61,255 bases of DNA from Perkinsus chesapeaki (taxonomy: Eukaryota > Perkinsozoa > Perkinsida > Perkinsidae): contig JAAPAO010000098.1 in NCBI GenBank assembly GCA_013115145.1, positions 1-61,255 on the forward strand, in the 5' to 3' direction. Below, one piece after another: positions 55,296 through 61,255 of the stretch (positions are counted from its first letter, which is position 1; each line of letters begins with the position of its first letter). Below the pieces are notes generated by a model, which saw only the letters and a list, made by a program, of their open reading frames with translations, was not told where the DNA came from and ran no database searches. The position numbers and the translations under genes are program-made.

Positions 55296-57781
55296 TCACC
55301 CACCAGCATTAATCTTCTCCATCTCCGCCAGCTTCTGGCTCTTCTCGGCGATCTCCTGCTCCTGCGCCGCCGACCGAGACTTGGCATCCTCCAGCGCCTT
55401 GTCGGCTTGCTCTGACCGTTGCTGCTCCCTCGAAAGATTCTCAGTCAGCTCCGTCCTACACAACGACTACCCAAATAGCAGAGGAGGAGTTAATCACCTT
55501 TCGTTTCGGAGAGCAACAACTTCCTGCCGTAGCTGCTGGAGTTCTTGTGCCAGTCCCGAACTTTTATTTTTCTCAACCTCCAGCTCGGAACGGAGATCTG
55601 GATCTGATGGAAAAGCGCGCCCAATGGAGCTCATCGATAGACCGCGATGGTGATTAGACAGTCCGAGGTATGTTTCGCCAGGAACACGGGGCGACCCGTG
55701 ACTTTCTATTACACTATTTCGTACCGCTTCGACCTTGAATCACGAGTGCAGTAAAGTGGAGAGCTACGGTATGATACGCCTTAGAGGACCAAGAATACGT
55801 CAGCAGATCTGCTCCCACGCCAGAGGTTGAAAAATAAGACGCTTTTGTGATCCCCTGGAGAAACAAGCACAAAGTGTACCAAATTGTAGCTAGCAGGAAG
55901 TCCCCAAAAAAATTTTTACTGGCCACCGAAGAGAAAAATCTTTACTGCACGATTATGGCTTAAATCTGATTATGATCTTACAGTCGGGAGCTCTTGGCGA
56001 CCTCGGCGAATCCGATGATACCGATCTTGGTGAGAGCGGAGATGACTTAAGATGGTCCAACTCGAAGTTGAGCGCATTCCTGAACAGGGAATACAAAACC
56101 TTCCGATACTCGACCCGGCGATTTCAAAATTAGAAATCACTTGACTGAGAACTTCTCAATGAGATAGATCTGAGCTTGGAACTTCTCAGATTGTTCGAGT
56201 TCCAGTGAATTTATATCGGTACAAGCTAACATTGGGACGCGTCCGATAGCCAAATCAGGAACAACAATCACGGAACACCCAAAATCATAAAGAATCTTCC
56301 GCTCTAGTGTGGTGCATGGTTCAAGCTCGCCGGCATTATCTTACTTCTGGGCCTTAAGCTCTCTCACTTCAGCTCTTAGTCGGAATATAGTTTGCTCAGC
56401 ATTTCTCAGACTGTCACTCAGTTCCTGTTCCCGCTCCTCAAACATAGACTGGTCAGGCTCGGCTCGCTCCTAATAAAATCCATCGCTCCGCTCCGCCTTC
56501 CAGTTTTTAGATTATACCATCTCTTGCATTTCGATGCGCATTCTGTCCCGATCCTCCTCCGCTGCTCTTAGCTTTCCCGTCATGTCCGCCAGAAGAGCCT
56601 CCGATTCCCTGACGAGCGCCATTCATCCCAGAGAAGGTCCCGGGTTCGATCCCCGCTCGGCGCTTTTTGCTATTTATATTTCACTCCACAGTCAATACTT
56701 ATTCAATACCCGAAACAACCCTCATTCCCCTGCAACAGCAGCGGAGCGAAGCAACTCACTCATTCCGTTTTCGTTTCTCGCTGGCATCATTCTCAGCCTC
56801 CTCCAGACGTTTCTCCAATCCCTCATAATCCTCCTGATCAACCCATCACTCCTCCACCTCCCTCCTCCTCCCTACATCTGTGTGCTTTGCCGTTTTTTCA
56901 AAGACCGGCTCCGTCTGAGTTTTCCTGCTTATTAAATCCAGCTCGTCAGTCTGCGCTGACTCCGGCCGACTCTCGGGTACCTTCCACGAAGCATTCCGCA
57001 CTTCCGGAACAACTCCAAAGCTGACCTCCGTTTCCGTGCCCGCGTCCACACCGCTCGGCTTGTCTTCATCCCGCAAAGTTCCTCCGATCGAGTCTCTCGG
57101 AGTTCCCCGAGGACTTGGAGCAACCGGAGGCTTTCCCGCTGCAGCGTTTTGACGAGAAAGAAGGTCAACCTACTTAAGGTCGTGAGTTCGATCACGATCT
57201 CGGACGTTTTTACCCGTGCTAAAAACTCCCTTCGCTGTCGCAATCGAGCTATCTGTTCCTTCTTCGCCTGAAAACAGCCAGATCTCTATCAGCGATATCT
57301 GAGATTTCCTCATCGAGTCGTTGCAATAAAGTCGCGAACTTCCGGGGAGCCAAAAACCCACTCCATTTTTTTGCGATCCATTTTCTGATGGAAACCCTCT
57401 CAACGCCTACTCACACTGGTGGCGACCTACCTAAAGGCCGGCCCTGAGAGATAACAGTAGACAGTAAATATAATCAATAATAATCTTTTCCACTGCGCAA
57501 AATATCTTGCACTATACTGGTACTACGATACGGTGACGTATTGACCAATAATACCAACTAACTGTACAATGTCTCTTCTTTCTACCATCTTCTATTACCG
57601 CTGCCGAAAATGACGATGCCGAGATACTGTGTGTGCTGCTATTAAGTCTATCATGCCTCCCCGTCATGCCACTCGGACTCGCTCCCATCATTCCAGTCGA
57701 CATGCCTCCAGGGGAGGTATCTCCTGGTCGAGGCATCAAATGGTCGTTTCGAGCAGGTGTTGTGCTCGAAGGAACGTACAT
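55296..57781 (-). CDS. Coiled-coil protein with Ser/Pro-rich segments
   Basis: The family was not recognised. The probable first exon (57781) has a Met/Gly/Ser-rich head, PRPGDTSPGGMSTGMMG. It is followed by KKEQIARLRQRREFLAR, a 44-nt intron, VDLLSRQNAAAGKPPVAPSP, and a charged linker (TETEVSFGVVPEVRN). The long coiled-coil exons read LEKRLEEAENDASEKRKRN, ESEALLADMTGKLRAAEEDR, SMFEEREQELSDSLRNAEQT, LRAEVRELKAQKNALNFELD, then a Ser/Pro stretch, DLRSELEVEKNKSSGLAQEL, TELTENLSREQQRSEQADKA and EIAEKSQKLAEMEKINAGG-stop at 55296. The heptad pattern is strong. It could be a cytoskeletal, basal-body or tethering protein. Its introns carry the GCTTCGCTCCGC motif (56470-56517, 56609-56759) and antisense tRNA-like segments (56614-56665, 57180-57197). 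Confidence 0.7.
56614..56665 (+). other. Truncated tRNA-like sequence in an intron (antisense to the gene)
   Basis: GAGCGCC (56614-56620) pairs with GGCGCTT (56659-56665), enclosing a T-arm CGGG-TTCGATC-CCCG with a perfect B-box. The D and anticodon arms are missing. It occupies the 3' third of the intron 56609-56759 of the minus-strand coiled-coil gene. Confidence 0.6.
57170..57213 (+). other. 44-nt intron containing a T-arm-like hairpin (antisense)
   Basis: The minus-strand intron GTAAAAACG...TTAAGTAG joins RREFLAR to VDLLSRQ. On the plus strand it holds TCGTGA-GTTCGA-TCACGA (57180-57197), a 6-bp stem with a T-loop-like TTCGA. The loop is one base shorter than in a tRNA, so it is a weaker match than the others. 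Confidence 0.5.
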
Positions 57782-59146
57782 GTCGGGTCAATAAAAAATA
57801 TCCGACTGCCAACAAATTTTACTCCCAATTTCACCGTGGGAACTTCAGCTATAAGAATTTTACCCACCTCCCTCGACGACAAGTTAAATTTTATTTTACT
57901 CTGTAAATGAAATAATAACCAAATATACTGAAGATAGATAACGTTACACTGCGGAAGCATTACCACAGGCGACCGGCGCCGCCGGGAGCGGGACCGAGGC
58001 GGAAATCTTCGAGATTCAATCCGCTATTTAAAAAAGTGGGAGTATAGACAGGGTGTTAAATTGACAAAACTTATTTTCCCTCCACCGTAAAGCAGTTCCA
58101 AAGTATGCTGTCATTGAAAGGTATACGTGTTCCAGTTGGCGAATCGACCGACGACATATCGATCAACCGTTTCAGGGTCAACACATGTGGCATGATCCGA
58201 TTTTAGCCGACAGCGTCCTACGCTCCTCCACGGTGGGAGGAACCTAAGAATTTCACCCACTTTGCACAAAGAGTCGTAACACCCAATAAACATACTGCCT
58301 ATGAAACCCAAATTACAAAGCAGTCTATTTACGCAATATATATAATAATTATAACACTTCCATAGAAGCAGCGGAAAATCTTGAACCTGACCCCCCCCCA
58401 GATCCACAACTTAACTCCCGGAAAATAAATGTGATGAAACTTTGTCAGTTTGAAACTCTCAATGGAAAAATAACAATGGTTACAGAGAATTGCAACGTCC
58501 TCGTCAATTCTGCATTTTCTCGCGCGCCACTAAATTCTTCATCATTTCGCATTCGACGCTGATGATATCGATGACGGTGTTCTCTTGAATGCCGTAACGC
58601 CCTCCTCCGGCGAGGCATGCTCGTCCTGGGTCAACCGACCGAGGCACCAATCTCTCTGGGCACACGCTACGTCATGATTATGAATAGCAGTTTGATACCT
58701 GACACGCAAGAAAATTTACCGAAAAAATATGAAATATATTTTTCCTGCCAATGTCTGTTATTTTCCAATAACGCTGATTACAACCAGTCTGGCTGTAATC
58801 AGTACAAAAATCAAAACCATTGAACGGGCACCTGAATCAGTGCCGTGGATGACCTGGCTGAGCCATAGTACCGATTTGAAATCAGTACCATGGCTCAGCC
58901 AGTGAAATCTGAAATCAGTGATTTCACGACCTATAAAGAATCATCCTTGAACACCTCATCACAGGCAAGCAACTCCAAACATTATTTGGAATTCGGGATA
59001 CGACTTACTATAATTTATTATACAGATAATTAGCACCCGAACCCCGCCTCACACGTGACATACCACCACCTATCTCTTACAAGTTCTGCACTACATTAAA
59101 ACCTGTCATCACCCCCAGCGCTTAGACATTTCACTGCGCCACAAAA
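57782..59146. other. Spacer with one possible exon and a hairpin chain
   Basis: A minus frame ending near 58108 reads VGEILRFLPPWRSVGRCRLK then DPETVDRYVVGRFANWNTYT, following a GTGGGT-like donor. It may be a 3' exon of an unidentified gene. The rest is AT-rich, with the hairpin chain at 58776-58925. Confidence 0.35.
58776..58925. repeat. Hairpin chain
   Basis: GATTACA/TGTAATC (58776-58800), TGGCTGAGCCAT-a-GTAC / GTAC-c-ATGGCTCAGCCA (58855-58901) and GTGAAATC/GATTTCAC follow each other. The second stem is 16 bp with one asymmetric bulge per arm. Confidence 0.85.
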
Positions 59147-61122
59147 TTATTCGAAAAACTCCACCCCCGCGTACATGCTATCCAGAGCTGCGTTATGCAT
59201 CCGCAAATTGTCGATCTCCCGCTTCAATCGAGCCGATTCCTTCAGCTGCGCCGTTCGAGTACTCGCCTGCCCAAACACATTCATCATAGTCTATCACAGT
59301 TGGCAAAGTAAGGGTAAAGGATATGATATTAACTACAACTAGATAACTGAGATTCGGTAATTTGCACACGCTGCACATAACAAATAGCAACTGATGACTT
59401 TTGTCAAATAATATTTGCCCGGGTTGAATTTGTGTATTCGACAAATAAACTAAATTTGCATTACCGAGCCACTTCCGACGGTTTCATAGAGACTCGCCGG
59501 GCGAACCAAATATGCATTAGTACTGGTAGTACTAAGATTTTTCAGAGACTTAACTTACATGACTGTGGAGCTCGTAATATTGGAACAGTTATCGAGAAAA
59601 CATAACAAGTGACAATGATTTGTGAAGGGGTTAATCATATCTACTCCACACTTCCACACTGCTACCATAATAAAAATCTGGTAGAATCAAAATGGAATGA
59701 TTCACTGATCTAAAATAAGCTCACTATAAATATTTCAGATGAGAAGATCCATGCAAATATCATCTACATGTACGACTATCAAACACGTAGCATCATCTCT
59801 GCCAGAGATTTGAATCCAGAATCGAGGAATAGAAGGGCGGCAGAGATTCTCTGCCACCCTCTTATTTCCTTACCAACTCGTCATTCACCAGCCCCTTCAG
59901 CATCCTCGTATTGGTAGTCTCATCCTCTCTTTCATCCATCAATTCTCGGAGGACCATCTCCAAATGGGAACACTTCTTCTGTAAAACTCGCACCATCACG
60001 TCCAGATCAACCGCACCTGACGCAAACTCAAATCTCTCGGAAAAGTGTCTCGAGGATTTTCCCGGAAAAATCGGGAAATTGTCCTCCAGAATTGCACGCG
60101 CGATCGCCTCGTTCCCTCCAAAACCAGTAAGACGCATGGCGTCTGGTTTGGCAGGCCATCCAGCCAGAATGTGGCCAAAGGGTCTACTTCATCGCTAATC
60201 TCATTTCCATCCACGCCCCACATGAAAATTCATTCCCCTACAACTGTCCCTTTAATACTGCTAACATTTCTACAGCAGAAAAGGCAGAGAATCGCTCCGA
60301 AAGTTTTCTCCTGAGGTTCATGATCTCCTCACACCGACCGTTTAAGAGCACCTCCTGGTCCTCCCAACTTCAGTTCCGAATTTTCCCTCAGCGAACCACT
60401 ATGATAAATGTACTCTACAGTGCCCGCATATGCGACAGTCCTCCGAAATTTCACAAAATTTCCTCAAAAATTTTTCTTCCTCGCAGTTGTGTGGATCCCC
60501 CCTCAACACCCTGTAGACCCAGACAACGTCGAAACTCCCAATTGAGCTCACCAGAGCTCATATCTTCCTCCGATACTTCGCTATCTCCGCTGGAGCTAGC
60601 CGGCAGTCCTTTACTATTATTGGCCAACAACGTCCTCTCTCCCCCCGATGATGTATGATGGTGCGGTTTGGTTGTGTTGATGCCGCTCATCAAAGTGCTT
60701 AGCTTAACCTTCTTCCCCTTCCGAGATTTATGTGTCCCCGACGCTCCACCACCAACACTGCCTCCGTCTAAAACCAAAAATCACTTCACAACATCAACTT
60801 CCCGAAGATGAATTCCGGCCTTCTCGGCAACGTGTTGGAAACAACCACTCACCGATACCAATTTCAAATTTATCGACTCATTCGTAAAAGTCCAGCGCGC
60901 CAGAAAATGACAGGGGCTGTAGCGAAAAAATCGCACGGAAAAACCTTCAAGGCAAAATTTTACACACAGTTGCGGATCTAGATGTGCACGCCAAAGCTTG
61001 TACCTGCACGTCCAGCCGGAGCCATTTCTTCTACAGAGCGACAGCAAGCATTGAATAACAAGGCAGAGGCGATTCACCTCATGCAGAGACTTAATACTAA
61101 GGGATGTCATATTATCATTCAT
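59147..61122 (-). CDS. Coiled-coil protein with basic Ser/Gly-rich N-terminal part
   Basis: The family was not recognised. A region of THKSRKGKKVKLSTLMSGIN, a His/Ser/Gly-rich stretch and an acidic patch (SGDSEVSEEDMSSGELNWEF) comes first. Helical exons follow: VLLNGRCEEIMNLRRKLSER, then DLDVMVRVLQKKCSHLEMVL, RELMDEREDETTNTRMLKGL and VNDEL. A GTAAGG donor there (about 59873) joins across a 600-nt intron to ASTRTAQLKESARLKREIDN, LRMHNAALDSMYAGVEFFE and a stop at 59147. Without the splice the frame would end VRK at 59862. The splice is preferred because it continues the heptad pattern. The 5' end (ORF from 61122) is uncertain. Confidence 0.55.
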
Positions 61123-61163
61123 TAATGTGGATATTATATCGATATTCAGTCATCGAGGCTCGA

Positions 61164-61255
61164 CAACTGAGTTATACAGTTACTAAGGTACACTAGTAGG
61201 CAACTCAGTTATACAGTCACTAAGGTACACTAGTAGGCAACTCAGTTATACAGTC
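61164..61255. repeat. 37-bp tandem repeat at right edge
   Basis: The unit CAACTCAGTTATACAGTCAC plus TAAGGTACACTAGTAGG is present about 2.5 times and runs off the window. Confidence 0.9.

Noticed and set aside
56140-56337. 64-codon open frame inside a coiled-coil gene intron (minus)
   Set aside because: It is open but not heptad-like, has no good acceptor, and skipping it joins LKAQK to NALNFELD in frame.
1-61255. CRISPR array, bacterial operons, rRNA genes, dinoflagellate-type spliced-leader RNA gene
   Set aside because: No regularly spaced direct repeats with unique spacers, no Shine-Dalgarno-led operons, no rRNA stretch and no exact spliced-leader motif were seen. The TTGGCTCA-like words near 7720 and 8015 do not match it.

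Overview
The window looks like nuclear DNA of a protist. Nearly every recognisable gene is cut by many short GT-AG introns (about 44-80 nt, some 600-700 nt), and joining exons across them restores conserved eukaryotic proteins. The mix of a secreted pepsin-like protease, duplicated secretory proteins and small cysteine-rich secreted peptides suggests a perkinsid-type alveolate, but no single marker here proves that. Both ends of the window lie in tandem repeats.

Layout. About 270-3,270 (+): proteasome lid subunit Rpn7/PSMD6, 13 exons. About 4,840-13,390 (-): three tandem copies of a GNAT acetyltransferase gene with an N-terminal signal peptide. They are separated by repeat-rich, hairpin-rich DNA with a duplicated 531-bp block and a TIR-bounded MITE-like insertion in copy 2. 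15.4-17.5 kb (-): an orphan ORF and a secreted aspartyl protease. 18.6-21.5 kb (-): a SpoU/TrmH rRNA 2'-O-methyltransferase with a basic N-terminus. 22.2-24.7 kb (-): a Get3/ArsA ATPase whose first exon reads as an organelle-targeting presequence. 24.9-30.2 kb (-): a RINT1/Tip20-type Dsl1 tethering subunit. 30-33 kb: weak orphan exons and a small secreted coiled-coil protein. 34-35 kb (-): ribulose-phosphate 3-epimerase. 36-39.4 kb (+): a kinase-like fragment and a U-box protein. 44.4-47.8 kb (+): the SM protein Sly1/SCFD1. 40.3, 48.7 and 51.7 kb: small secreted Cys-rich peptide genes. 52.7-61.1 kb (-): a Gln/Ser-rich protein and two coiled-coil proteins.

Functionally, Rpn7 and the U-box protein belong to ubiquitin-proteasome turnover. 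Sly1, the RINT1-like tether and possibly a SNARE-like exon belong to ER-Golgi traffic, and Get3 handles tail-anchored membrane proteins. The protease, GNAT and Cys-rich genes are secretory products.

The most unusual signals are in non-coding DNA. (1) Several introns contain or consist almost entirely of tRNA-like segments with a T-arm/B-box. One whole intron of Sly1 is a degenerate tRNA-like sequence with GC-AG borders. (2) The same 12-mer, GCTTCGCTCCGC, occurs in introns of unrelated genes far above chance. (3) Intergenic and intronic DNA holds chains of consecutive, non-identical perfect hairpins. (4) Two paralogous 8-Cys peptide genes share a GGTCACG element at the same distance upstream.
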